IMG/VR virus record: IMGVR_UViG_3300019756_000006
Location: 1-33,044 of that record
Direction: 5' to 3' (one strand)
DNA length: 33,044 bases
Origin: a virus
Part shown: one piece after another, positions 16,901-21,787 of the stretch
Layout: each line of letters begins with the position of its first letter
How positions within the stretch are numbered: the stretch's first letter is position 1
Notes under the pieces: generated by a model
Seen by the model: the letters and a program-made list of their open reading frames with translations, nothing else
Told to the model about the DNA's origin: nothing
Database searches by the model: none
Program-made: the position numbers and the translations under genes

Positions 16901-17100
16901 AAATAAGATGAAGGTGTAAAATTAGTAGCAACAACTTTTAAAGATATATTAGTTCCGTAAACACCAGACACTGGTCCTTCTTCATCTCCAGTTTCTGTTA
17001 CTTTAACTATTTTTACTGATGCGTTTTCTATTGTACCCCCGTCAGCTCCTGATGCTACAACGTAATAAGGACTTCTACTGTTTACTTTGACTGTTGCCAT
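13909..17100 (-). CDS. Modular tail adhesin with Calx-beta, Ig-like and Cys modules joined by Thr-Pro linkers
   Basis: This 1063-residue protein has N-terminal beta domains (1-215) and a Calx-beta domain at about 218-320 (VFEGNTFTITLNTENV, FEPVDDFSSEGDETFTLKLN). A repeat of type B has the pattern AC...GvxLYxd...GNYYKIG...RIG-NNPGE-T...C. Copies lie at about 338-405, 441-508 and 644-705 (divergent), with a fourth at 990-1063. An Ig-like domain lies at 520-620. A repeat of type A has Cys near the start and C-x2-C at the end (YTNCEECQG, YFGCAACLA, YTNCDQCEE). Three copies lie between 720 and 965, separated by PTPTPTPT linkers. Such proteins usually sit at the tail tip and bind host surface glycans. 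The neighbouring oxygenase could modify its Pro or Thr residues. Confidence 0.75.
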   Translation of the reverse strand: MATVKVNSRSPYYVVASGADGGTIENASVKIVKVTETGDEEGPVSGVYGTNISLKVVATNFTPSSYLWTGGTAAGSTLKQIDFTETGTVNSTIQYGVTAFDSAGNEYPATIDVNWSTNVQYTALLQVTNNIIGPPAGYTITSSPTLQYNPTTGFLEARITGEDTTSYSFSVSVAGNTGYDVDTPLTLSVSSPITGTFSGANVTETATLSGEVSLGEDLQPQYYLSSTATNVFEGNTFTITLNTENVENGVSVPFTISGVSASDLERGSLVGAFVVNNNTAQATFEPVDDFSSEGDETFTLKLNNISPEVSISVVISDSNQNQAQTILVSQLGYSNATNACSQTATEDAHYGLASGQTFGSGVILYKDMQLTQPYTSSGNYYKIGTTGSYYGRIGVNNPGELTNYNQCPTPVTKEDIFQSSGTNSIVISSLDTANPGPSGDTACDLVADKTVYYSGQIQTGVQLFNNESLSSPFGGTGNYFKLLIPNCDGNLISYYARVLSSPAGKVDTIDQCGFAIGESPVETCEVALTPEVIITASSSDGSGIVQAFTSQQVSLNASVSNLSGTISYQWQKGTSPGSLSNISGATSQTYTFSDQTTTGNIYYNVVVNGTYSADTDYLIQWDSRASYSYSVTYTTSGSADINACTSSDSTTLYPDRNGTTAFCTATKFYSDAAGTTLATGGRTYSDGTNFRYVQINGTVGGCVNFGCAGEPPTPPPTPTEQRLLARRCDTGNYEYFRFDGFEYNQPGETSTYILDIKDVGQTGGRGCYEIIQTFEDTYTLPSGYFNIELTDLERQQPYTNCEECQGITPTPTPTPTPIVYYYARFIDCNEDGGNITAVRSTGEISTSLVIKTVNNVCKEYLDDVEVTDAPDISTFTDTYFGCAACLATITPTPTPSISYYRQYGDCATGGLDIVKDYGSITDLGSNWPAVINDNGLCMQDLGSAGLDSNVNVANLIQYTNCDQCEEAVSPTPTPTPTPTPTINKFQVSSSTETTAVAACSNISVFDVKLAYSGTLSNGTYLYTNDTLTNLYTPTSTNYVRSNTGYSFRIGENNPGEITQLTVC

Positions 17101-17560
17101 TTATTTGTTCATTTAAATCTTTTAAATAACTCTCTTCTATATCTTTTGTTAAAGATGCCATAATATTTTTACTTACAAAATCAATAAATTTAGAGCCTTG
17201 ATTCCCAAATCTTTCTATAGTTCCTTTATTTGCTATTTTTTTTGCAATCATCCAAGCAATATCTCTTAACCTATTAACTCTTTTGTATTTTATATTTGAA
17301 GATGCTCCGATAGCAGAACCTTTATCTTCAACCCACTGTAATATTTTACTTACTGGAGGCATTTTTCCTGGTCCTCTTCCCTCTTCTACAAATATTCCAT
17401 AATCTTGAGCAAATATATTAATGCCTGTTTGAGTTACTACACCGTAAATACTATCTCTTAATCTTTTAGATGCAACTAAACCTTGCTGTGTAAGGCGGTC
17501 TTTTAGTTCTTCTACAATTTTATCTTTGTATTGTTCTAATGTAGCTTGAACTCTTTTCAT
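17075..17560 (-). CDS. HK97 gp10-like neck/tail-completion protein
   Basis: This protein has 161 residues from the ATG that shares a base with the preceding TAA (TAATG, 17560). The pattern is that of the gp10 family: a helix (MKRVQATLEQYKDKIVEEL), KRLRDSIYGVVTQTGINIFA, QDYGIFVEEGRGPGKMPPVS, ILQWVEDKG and a helical end with AWMIAKKIANKGT. The YGIFVEEGRGPGKMPP motif is very characteristic. Gp10-type proteins close the head-tail joint. The gene overlaps the adhesin start by 26 bases. Confidence 0.75.
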   Translation of the reverse strand: MKRVQATLEQYKDKIVEELKDRLTQQGLVASKRLRDSIYGVVTQTGINIFAQDYGIFVEEGRGPGKMPPVSKILQWVEDKGSAIGASSNIKYKRVNRLRDIAWMIAKKIANKGTIERFGNQGSKFIDFVSKNIMASLTKDIEESYLKDLNEQINGNSQSKQ

Positions 17561-18021
17561 TAACAAAGAGATAATTCATTATTAGGAACTTCTATGTTTA
17601 CTGTCATTCCCCATCCAGCTAATTGATTCTCGAAGTTATCTTGAAATGGTTCAGCAACTACATTTGTAGTAATTTGAAAGTTATCAGAAAAAGCAGAACC
17701 TCTTCTCATCTCTTGTTGCAAATCATTTACCACCTGTAATTGAGTGTTTAGGATGTCTTGTAAGTTATCATTTCCAAACATCATATCTTCAGTTTCTTTA
17801 TTCTTATTTACATCTACTACATCTAAACACAATATTCTAATAGAAGCTGACATAATTCTTTCCTCAAATGTAACATTACCAAATACAATATGACATAGAG
17901 GAAATATACTTGTTTTGTTTAAGTCAACCTCTGTAATGTCACCGAAGGTGACGGTTTTTGTAATTCCATTTGCTCTTAATATTTCTTTTATTTTATCTAA
18001 TACTGTATATACTTGTCTCAT
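17560..18021 (-). CDS. Tail terminator/tail-completion-like protein
   Basis: This 153-residue protein begins MRQVYTVLDKIKEILRANGI. It contains FPLCHIVFGNVTFEERIMSA and then a beta-rich section ending WGMTVNIEVPNNELSLC. The pattern of a helix followed by a strand ASIRILCLDVVD and a C-terminal beta pair is typical of small neck proteins (tail terminator/completion) in Bacteroidota siphophages. Its start ATG forms an ATGA overlap with the stop of the -1 frame of the tail chaperone, which couples the two. The exact neck position is not certain. Confidence 0.5.
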   Translation of the reverse strand: MRQVYTVLDKIKEILRANGITKTVTFGDITEVDLNKTSIFPLCHIVFGNVTFEERIMSASIRILCLDVVDVNKNKETEDMMFGNDNLQDILNTQLQVVNDLQQEMRRGSAFSDNFQITTNVVAEPFQDNFENQLAGWGMTVNIEVPNNELSLC

Positions 18022-18805
18022 TTTATATTTTGTTTTATCATTTTAGCTTCTAATTCGTTTTTCTCTCTTTCAAATTCTAACCAGGTTAAACATTGAGAAA
18101 TGGGGAGTTTTGTAACTTCTTCAAATTTGCTGACATCTCCTCCAGCGAGTGCGTAAATTGACTGATACCAACCCCACTTTGCTCCAAATGTTGCTTGAAA
18201 TCCGAGTCCTCCTTCAGATGTTTCGCTAAAGAGTCCATCAAATGTTTCGACAATTCGGTCCCTAAACTGTAAAAAAAAACCATCGCTCCAAGTGCAGCCT
18301 GTATAGGCGAGTCCAACATTACTTCTGCATATTTATCAGAACCCTCATAATCCTCTATTAAATAGAAATTATTCTTCTGGTGTATTACAGGTCTATATAA
18401 TACTGCCATTGCTTTATGCATCTGTTGCCAATCTGAAATATATTTTTCTAAATCTATAAACTCTCCCATTGATATATCATCTAATTTAGGAATAAAGCCA
18501 AAAGTAACTTTATTACCATCTTTATCTACCATATCAAATTTATTATGTAAGGTATGTTTAGTGTTAAACAATTCATTTATATGATTTATTACAGAATTAA
18601 ATTCTGTCATAGGTAATTTATAAGCCTGTTTTAAATTAACACCACAAAAACATTCTAATAGTTTTAAATTGGCAAACTCTATTTCCTCTTGTGTAGGTTC
18701 TTCCTTTTCTGTTAATTTAGCTACATCCTTTATATACTTTTGATATTGACTTAACTTAATATCTTGCAGAGATGTAGGGATGTTTAGTGTGACCGTATTA
18801 CTCAT
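18018..18805 (-). CDS. G-T tail assembly chaperone fusion made by programmed -1 frameshifting
   Basis: Ribosomes slipping back one base at the T-run (minus strand GTTTTTTTTTACAG, Ts at 18279-18271) would join residues 1-178 of G to 84 residues in the -1 frame, giving 262 residues. I read the hidden frame as LQFRDRIVETFDGLFSETSE and then GAKWGWYQSIYALAGGDVSK, LPISQCLTWLEFEREKNELE, ending NIK. WGWYQSIY-LA-GD-----VT-LP---CL--L-FE is a classic T-domain signature of tail chaperones in Bacteroidota siphophages. Its TGA stop (18020-18018) overlaps the next start as ATGA. A T-TTT-TTT heptamer lies at 18278-18272. G and G-T proteins bind the tape measure while the tail tube forms. Confidence 0.85.
18086..18805 (-). 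CDS. Tail assembly chaperone G (unshifted product)
   Basis: The zero-frame product has 239 residues. It starts MSNTVTLNIPTSLQDIKLSQ YQKYIKDV and includes NLKLLECFCGVNL and IPKLDDISMGEFIDLEKYI, as in flavobacterial siphophage chaperone proteins. After V176-F177-F178, the zero-frame tail (YSLGTELSKHLMDSLAKHLK to SPFLNV) is unlike the rest and reads through DNA that also encodes the better-conserved -1 frame. It is the first gene of the late operon, following a 590-base leader region. G is made in excess of G-T in well-studied phages; that ratio is not visible here. Confidence 0.8.
   Translation of the reverse strand: MSNTVTLNIPTSLQDIKLSQYQKYIKDVAKLTEKEEPTQEEIEFANLKLLECFCGVNLKQAYKLPMTEFNSVINHINELFNTKHTLHNKFDMVDKDGNKVTFGFIPKLDDISMGEFIDLEKYISDWQQMHKAMAVLYRPVIHQKNNFYLIEDYEGSDKYAEVMLDSPIQAALGAMVFFYSLGTELSKHLMDSLAKHLKEDSDFKQHLEQSGVGISQFTHSLEEMSANLKKLQNSPFLNV
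18271..18283 (-). other. Programmed -1 frameshift slippery site
   Basis: The run is nine T residues on the minus strand (nine A at 18271-18279), preceded by ATGG and followed by ACAG. Zero-frame codons are GTT TTT TTT TAC. The heptamer T TTT TTT fits the X XXY YYZ rule, and the -1 frame continues into the T domain. Confidence 0.85.
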
Positions 18806-18882
18806 ATTATAATAACTTTATATTTATATTATGTACTAAAATACGAAAATAAAACAAAATCAAAAAAGTTAGTTATATTATC

Positions 18883-19051
18883 GAAGAGTTTCTGAAGACA
18901 TAATTTTTCTTCGAAGATTATCATTTGAGACTCTTCTCAAAAGAAATAAGGTTAGGTTTAGGATAACTATGTTTCATAGAAACCTTTCATTTAATCTGAA
19001 TTTTTCATATAAGTGTTTTGAAGCTCTGAATCTCTTTCAGGGCTTTTTTTT
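18883..19051 (+). ncRNA. Candidate structured small RNA, antisense to the late-operon leader
   Basis: Three nested or adjacent structures are visible. (1) GAAGAGTTTC at 18883-18892 pairs with GAGACTCTTC at 18927-18936, with one G-U pair, around an inner hairpin at 18900-18921 (ATAA/TTAT and TCT/AGA). (2) GGTTT 18955-18959 pairs with AAACC 18980-18984, and CTATG 18967-18971 with CATAG 18975-18979, with a seven-base bulge. (3) The terminator hairpin is at 19022-19044, followed by eight T. The T-run is on the plus strand only, which gives the direction. The 5' end and promoter were not found: no TAnnTTTG lies within 60 bases upstream. It would be transcribed against the 5' leader of the tail/head operon. 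Confidence 0.45.
19022..19051 (+). terminator. Plus-strand intrinsic terminator
   Basis: On the plus strand AGCTCTGAA (19022-19030) pairs with TTCAGGGCT (19036-19044) through nine pairs including one T-G pair, with loop TCTCT, followed by eight T residues ending at 19051. The minus-strand version is not followed by a T-run. No protein gene on the plus strand would need it. Confidence 0.75.
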
Positions 19052-19102
19052 GATATCCCTTTGAATTTTCTTAAATGGAGAACTCACCCACCCAATTTTT
19101 AG

Positions 19103-19136
19103 TTTTACGTGACTTTCCTTTATTTTACGTCATTTT
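19103..19136. repeat. Two direct repeats of TTTTACGT, candidate operators
   Basis: TTTTACGTGACTTT (19103-19116) and TTTTACGTCATTTT (19123-19136) are 20 bases apart start to start, about two turns of the helix. They lie just downstream of the promoter-like box at 19147-19140 and may bind a regulator of late transcription. This is an inference. Confidence 0.45.
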
Positions 19137-19139
19137 ATC

Positions 19140-19147
19140 CAAATTTA
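19140..19147 (-). promoter_or_regulatory. Candidate late-operon promoter -7 box
   Basis: The minus strand reads TAAATTTG, an exact match to the Bacteroidota -7 consensus TAnnTTTG. A clear -33 TTTG is missing; TTTT occurs 17 bases upstream. It is the only exact match I saw between the accessory-operon terminator and the first late gene. Confidence 0.4.
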
Positions 19148-19272
19148 CTTATTGAGTTGAGTATAAAAGATATTTATAAACGTGTTGAATTTATAAGTAT
19201 TTTTTATATATAAATTTAAACTATATCTCATTAACAAATGATTAGCAAATTTTATAATTTTATTTTAAAGCG

Positions 19273-19289
19273 TTTTAAGGGCCTTAAAA
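19273..19289. repeat. Short inverted repeat TTTTAAGG-G-CCTTAAAA
   Basis: Eight bases are mirrored around a single G. It shares the GGGCC core with the terminator hairpin 30 bases away. It could be a protein binding site or a remnant of a second terminator. Confidence 0.4.
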
Positions 19290-19319
19290 TATTAATCTAT
19301 AATAATAGCTGCAGGGCAT

Positions 19320-19344
19320 AAAAAAAGGGCCTAAAAAGGCCCTA
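19320..19344 (-). terminator. Intrinsic terminator closing the accessory-gene operon
   Basis: On the minus strand AGGGCC and GGCCCT form a six-base stem with a six-base loop, followed by seven T. It lies 54 bases beyond the stop of the last accessory gene at 19398. Confidence 0.85.
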
Positions 19345-19397
19345 AATAAACAAATAACTAACATGAAAAAATGTTTATTTGTCTTATATAAATTAAA

Positions 19398-19547
19398 TTA
19401 TTTTTTGAACATATTTAATATTAAATTCATTTCCTTATCAGATAAATTATTGACTCTATCCCAATTTATAACGCTTGGTTTTTTACTGTTGAAAGCGTCA
19501 TTAATAAAATCTAAATCTTTGTTTTTATTTGTGTTTGTGTTTTTCAT
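19398..19547 (-). CDS. Small hydrophilic hypothetical protein
   Basis: This 49-residue frame begins MKNTNTNKNKDLDFINDAFN and ends in SKKPSVINWDRVNNLSDKEM followed by NLILNMFKK. It is the last gene before the terminator at 19320-19344. The N-terminus is Asn/Lys/Thr-rich and disordered-looking. The C-terminal part could form a short amphipathic helix. I do not recognise a family. The gap of 11 bases from the previous gene and the terminator position support it as a real gene. Confidence 0.55.
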   Translation of the reverse strand: MKNTNTNKNKDLDFINDAFNSKKPSVINWDRVNNLSDKEMNLILNMFKK

Positions 19548-19558
19548 TTGTGTTTGTT

Positions 19559-19690
19559 TTAAATTATTAATTTTCCTTTAATCTCTAAATTATCGTCATA
19601 GATAAAAATAGTTTCTCTATTTAGATAATTCTTTAAATTCTTTTTATTTACTTCTACTGTCTTATTGTTTTTAAATATATAATATTTCAT
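19559..19690 (-). CDS. Small hypothetical protein
   Basis: This is a 43-codon frame, MKYYIFKNNKTVEVNKKNLK followed by NYLNRETIFIYDDNLEIKGK and LII. It begins with an ATGA overlap with the stop of the gene at 19687-20001, a pattern that supports translation. The repeated beta-turn-like YYIFKNNKTVEV resembles the start of many small phage proteins but is not diagnostic. The function is unknown. Confidence 0.6.
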   Translation of the reverse strand: MKYYIFKNNKTVEVNKKNLKNYLNRETIFIYDDNLEIKGKLII

Positions 19691-20001
19691 AAGTTTATAA
19701 CTTTATTTTCTTTTAAGTCATATATAGCCAATTGGTCGTATAGTTTACCAATTTTTAAAGCGTCATCTTTACTGTCTAAATGTATATTTAAATCTAAATA
19801 GTAATCGTTATTTTCATCCATCCATCCGCCTAATGAGTCAAATTTGTTCAAATTCTTAACGTTAATTAATTCATTAGCTTTAGGGGTTTTTCCTTTATAT
19901 ATATTTTTAATTGATACAACAAATCGAGCGGTAGTATTTTTAAGTTTATAAGTGAAAGGAAGTTTATTTTTAATAAAATAAGGTATTGTATTTCGTTTCA
20001 T
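19687..20001 (-). CDS. Hypothetical accessory protein
   Basis: This 104-residue protein opens MKRNTIPYFIKNKLPFTYKL and includes ISIKNIYKGKTP-type sequence (VVSIKNIYKGKTPKANEL) and a WMDENNDYYLDLNIHLDSKD segment. Its character is mixed beta and alpha with an acidic C-terminus (AIYDLKENKVINL). It lies in a cluster of early-type small genes, 2 bases downstream of the next gene. No known family is recognised. Small phage proteins in such clusters often act on host functions, but nothing here shows that. Confidence 0.6.
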   Translation of the reverse strand: MKRNTIPYFIKNKLPFTYKLKNTTARFVVSIKNIYKGKTPKANELINVKNLNKFDSLGGWMDENNDYYLDLNIHLDSKDDALKIGKLYDQLAIYDLKENKVINL

Positions 20002-20003
20002 GA

Positions 20004-20276
20004 TTATAATATTATATAATGTAATGTAAAATAGCTAATAGCAAAAATTAAAATTATTGGCGTTAAATATTCTTCCATAAAAAAATAAAATTTGTCAATG
20101 TTTTTATCTTTTCTCAAAAAGTATTTAATTCTTTTTGGCGTGGTAGCGTGCGGGTAGTTAGTTGCATAATTAACCGCTTTTAATAATTCTTTTTTTTGTG
20201 TTTCGTTAGCCTCTTGATAAAGTTGCGTAACTTTAAAGCGTGCAAGAGTTAACTGTTTTATTGATATTCTTTTCAT
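20004..20276 (-). CDS. Small membrane-anchored hypothetical protein
   Basis: This is a 90-residue protein with a basic N-terminal part (MKRISIKQLTLARFKVTQLY, later PKRIKYFLRKDKNIDKFYFF) and a C-terminal hydrophobic helix (YLTPIILIFAISYFTLHYII), about 20 residues and probably membrane-spanning. The layout suggests a cytoplasmic head with a C-terminal tail anchor. It overlaps the 36-codon gene before it by ATGA. It is not recognised. It might alter the host envelope; that is a guess from topology. Confidence 0.6.
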   Translation of the reverse strand: MKRISIKQLTLARFKVTQLYQEANETQKKELLKAVNYATNYPHATTPKRIKYFLRKDKNIDKFYFFMEEYLTPIILIFAISYFTLHYIIL

Positions 20277-20383
20277 AATTGTTTTTTTATTTTCTCTAAT
20301 TTTAAATTAATCTTATTTAAAGAGGCTAATAATTTAGCCCCTTTATTCTTATATGTTTTATTTGGTTTCTTAATATCTTTCAT
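20273..20383 (-). CDS. Small basic helical hypothetical protein
   Basis: The 36-codon frame runs MKDIKKPNKTYKNKGAKLLA then SLNKINLKLEKIKKQL. The second half would form an amphipathic basic helix with Leu/Ile at regular spacing. The stop is TGA in an ATGA overlap with the next gene, and the start lies 2 bases after the previous stop, so it fills the gap exactly. No family is recognised. Confidence 0.55.
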   Translation of the reverse strand: MKDIKKPNKTYKNKGAKLLASLNKINLKLEKIKKQL

Positions 20384-20384
20384 A

Positions 20385-20672
20385 TTATGCATATATAGGG
20401 TTAATTCTTTTCATTAACTTTTCATTAGCTTTAATATTTTTCAATATTGTTTTTAAGTCATTTACTTTTGTAGCTAAATCAAATTGAGACTCAAGCAATT
20501 CTTTATTTGTTATTTGGTTATCTTCTACTTTATAAATAAAACCTTGATACCCTAATGCATCATAATAAATTTTATCTTCAAAAGAAGATATAATAAAATC
20601 GCTATCTAATTCTAAATATTGTCTTGTTAATTCTATATATTCTTTAATATATCTTATTACTGTTTCTTTCAT
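20385..20672 (-). CDS. Hypothetical helical protein, first gene behind a promoter
   Basis: This is a 95-residue, mostly helical, acidic protein. It starts MKETVIRYIKEYIELTRQYL and has DFIISSFEDKIYYDALGYQG then a helical C-terminus (LATKVNDLKTILKNIKANEK). It is the first gene downstream of a promoter-like sequence at 20736-20706, so it heads a short operon ending at 19398. The domain is not recognised. Confidence 0.6.
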   Translation of the reverse strand: MKETVIRYIKEYIELTRQYLELDSDFIISSFEDKIYYDALGYQGFIYKVEDNQITNKELLESQFDLATKVNDLKTILKNIKANEKLMKRINPIYA

Positions 20673-20705
20673 GTTATTTATTTTTAATGTTATGAGGTAA
20701 AATTA

Positions 20706-20736
20706 CAAATCTAATGTTAAGTTAATGTTAAGCCAA
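20706..20736 (-). promoter_or_regulatory. Bacteroidota-type promoter over TTAACATTA direct repeats
   Basis: On the minus strand TTGG (20736-20733), 19 bases, then TAGATTTG (20713-20706), matching the -33/-7 pattern TTTG-N19-TAnnTTTG with one -33 mismatch. The spacer is filled by two direct copies of TTAACATTA, 10 bases apart, a likely regulator site. The box lies about 30 bases before ATG 20672. Confidence 0.6.
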
Positions 20737-20899
20737 TATTATCAAATTGTTAAGTTTTTAATTAGCAAATTACCTATTAAATATTTTGTAATTTTGCAAA
20801 TTGGTAAAATTGTATAATTATGACCTATACAAATTTTTTGGCACAAATACAAATATTTTTACAATTTAGAATCATTCTAAATAAGGAAATTCAAAACCT

Positions 20900-20959
20900 A
20901 CTGCGTTTAGGTACTGCGTTTAAGAAACCCACTGCGTTTAATGACGTACTGCGTTTAAG
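20900..20959 (+). repeat. Array of four ACTGCGTTTA repeats (array 1)
   Basis: ACTGCGTTTA starts at 20900, 20913, 20931 and 20948; three of the four continue with AA. Spacings of 13, 18 and 17 bases vary, so this is not a strict tandem repeat. The units lie in different reading frames, so the DNA rather than a peptide is repeated. The last unit overlaps the 3' end of the gene at 20938-21075. Confidence 0.8.
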
Positions 20960-21075
20960 AATAGTTTTCTATTCTCTTGCGTTAATCTCTCAACTTCTTT
21001 TCTTAATTGTACAATCTCAATTGCTTGAGACTGCACAATTTCTTTTGTTGTTTCACTGCTAAAATTAAATTTCAT
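20938..21075 (-). CDS. Small coiled-coil protein ending in the repeat array
   Basis: The 45-residue frame begins at ATG 21075, 2 bases after the previous stop. Residues 11-38 (KEIVQSQAIEIVQLRKEVER followed by LTQENRKL) show a heptad pattern with I/V/L at a and d positions, a leucine-zipper-like coiled coil that would dimerise. It ends FLNAVRH, where LNAV is encoded by the first copy of the repeat. The protein could be a small regulator, but no DNA-binding basic region is evident before the zipper. Its gene may have been shortened by the repeat array. Confidence 0.55.
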   Translation of the reverse strand: MKFNFSSETTKEIVQSQAIEIVQLRKEVERLTQENRKLFLNAVRH

Positions 21076-21076
21076 A

Positions 21077-21322
21077 TTATTCATAATTTATATTTATTCC
21101 TTCGTAAATATCTATAAGTTTTTCAAGTTCAATCTCCTTATATTTATTTTCAAATTCAACTAAATCTCTTCCATTTAAGGGCGGTTCACAATCTAAATAA
21201 GTTCCTCCGCCATTTCCATCATTCCAAATAAGTAAACCTTTTATATTTGTTTTACATTCATATCCTAAACCTCTACGAGTCTCAAAATATCTTACGTTTG
21301 TAACTTTTAATTCTTTATTCAT
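21077..21322 (-). CDS. Hypothetical accessory protein
   Basis: This is an 81-residue protein, MNKELKVTNVRYFETRRGLG then YECKTNIKGLLIWNDGNGGG and TYLDCEPPLNGRDLVEFENK, with an acidic helical end. The first half resembles a small beta-barrel with Gly-rich turns; the two cysteines are unpaired in the pattern. It overlaps the zinc-ribbon gene upstream. It is not recognised as a named family. Confidence 0.6.
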   Translation of the reverse strand: MNKELKVTNVRYFETRRGLGYECKTNIKGLLIWNDGNGGGTYLDCEPPLNGRDLVEFENKYKEIELEKLIDIYEGININYE

Positions 21323-21437
21323 AATTTCTATTTATTACTTCGTTAGTATAATTATCCTCACAATTAGGGCAATTAAAACAATCTCTATCATTTACCCAAT
21401 AATAGCATCCGCAATTATAACATTCAAATTTTTCCAT
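21315..21437 (-). CDS. Small zinc-ribbon protein
   Basis: The 40-residue frame (MEKFECYNCGCYYWVNDRDC and FNCPNCEDNYTNEVINRNYE) has cysteines in C-x2-C-x-C and C-x2-C-x2-C arrangements, which would bind one zinc ion as a zinc ribbon. Such small proteins bind nucleic acids or act as partners of phage enzymes. It lies between two accessory genes, 5 bases from one and overlapping the other by 8, which supports it. The family resemblance is by cysteine pattern only. Confidence 0.65.
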   Translation of the reverse strand: MEKFECYNCGCYYWVNDRDCFNCPNCEDNYTNEVINRNYE

Positions 21438-21442
21438 AATTT

Positions 21443-21787
21443 CTATTTATTTATATCTTCTATTATCTCAATAATTTTATAATACATTTCACTTTTTACT
21501 ACGTCAATAATTGAATCATAATAATTAAGTGTCTCCTCTTCGGTTAAATACCTGTCTTTTAATTTATGATTAAACAAATTAAATTGTACTATACAGGCTA
21601 AAGCATCATTCATTGAAACAATAGTTTCATCAAGAAAATTAAATAAGTACGTGCTTGTTTTTCCTTTTGCTGAACCTAATTCAATCTCTTTTAATGTTTG
21701 ATACTCCTGATTAATTACTTTAACTGCTTTATCGAAATTAAACTTTCTAAAAGTTCCTCTTTCGTACTTCCAAAAATTACTTTTCAT
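21443..21787 (-). CDS. Hypothetical helical accessory protein
   Basis: This protein has 114 residues from ATG 21787; an upstream TTG is an alternative. It starts MKSNFWKYERGTFRKFNFDK. The rest is helical with a mid-protein segment YLFNFLDETIVSMNDALACI. The pattern TLKEIELGSAKGKTSTYLF is not familiar. It overlaps the 3' end of the gene at 21777-22046 by 11 bases. No motif or signal peptide is seen. Confidence 0.6.
   Translation of the reverse strand: MKSNFWKYERGTFRKFNFDKAVKVINQEYQTLKEIELGSAKGKTSTYLFNFLDETIVSMNDALACIVQFNLFNHKLKDRYLTEEETLNYYDSIIDVVKSEMYYKIIEIIEDINK

Larger units (their letters stand above)
18806..19397. other. 590-base regulatory region between the accessory and late operons
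   Basis: No plausible gene is seen. It holds, from right to left, the terminator of the accessory operon, an 8-base inverted repeat (19273-19289), an AT-rich stretch, a minus-strand promoter-like box (19147-19140), two direct repeats (19103-19136), a plus-strand terminator and a strongly folded segment (18883-18984). A 31-codon minus frame at 18829-18924 runs through the folded segment but has nothing else to support it. Confidence 0.8.

Noticed and set aside
18829-18924. 31-codon minus-strand frame as a leader peptide of the late operon
   Set aside because: Its sequence is simply the inverted repeats read as codons, and it has no overlap or spacing link to the next gene.
20789-20796. Plus-strand TAATTTTG promoter-like box
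   Set aside because: There is no -33 element and no plausible plus-strand gene; such boxes arise easily in DNA this AT-rich.
20820-21062. Plus-strand 80-codon frame through repeat array 1
   Set aside because: It is antisense to the coiled-coil gene at 20938-21075, whose heptads and tight spacing with neighbours are stronger evidence.
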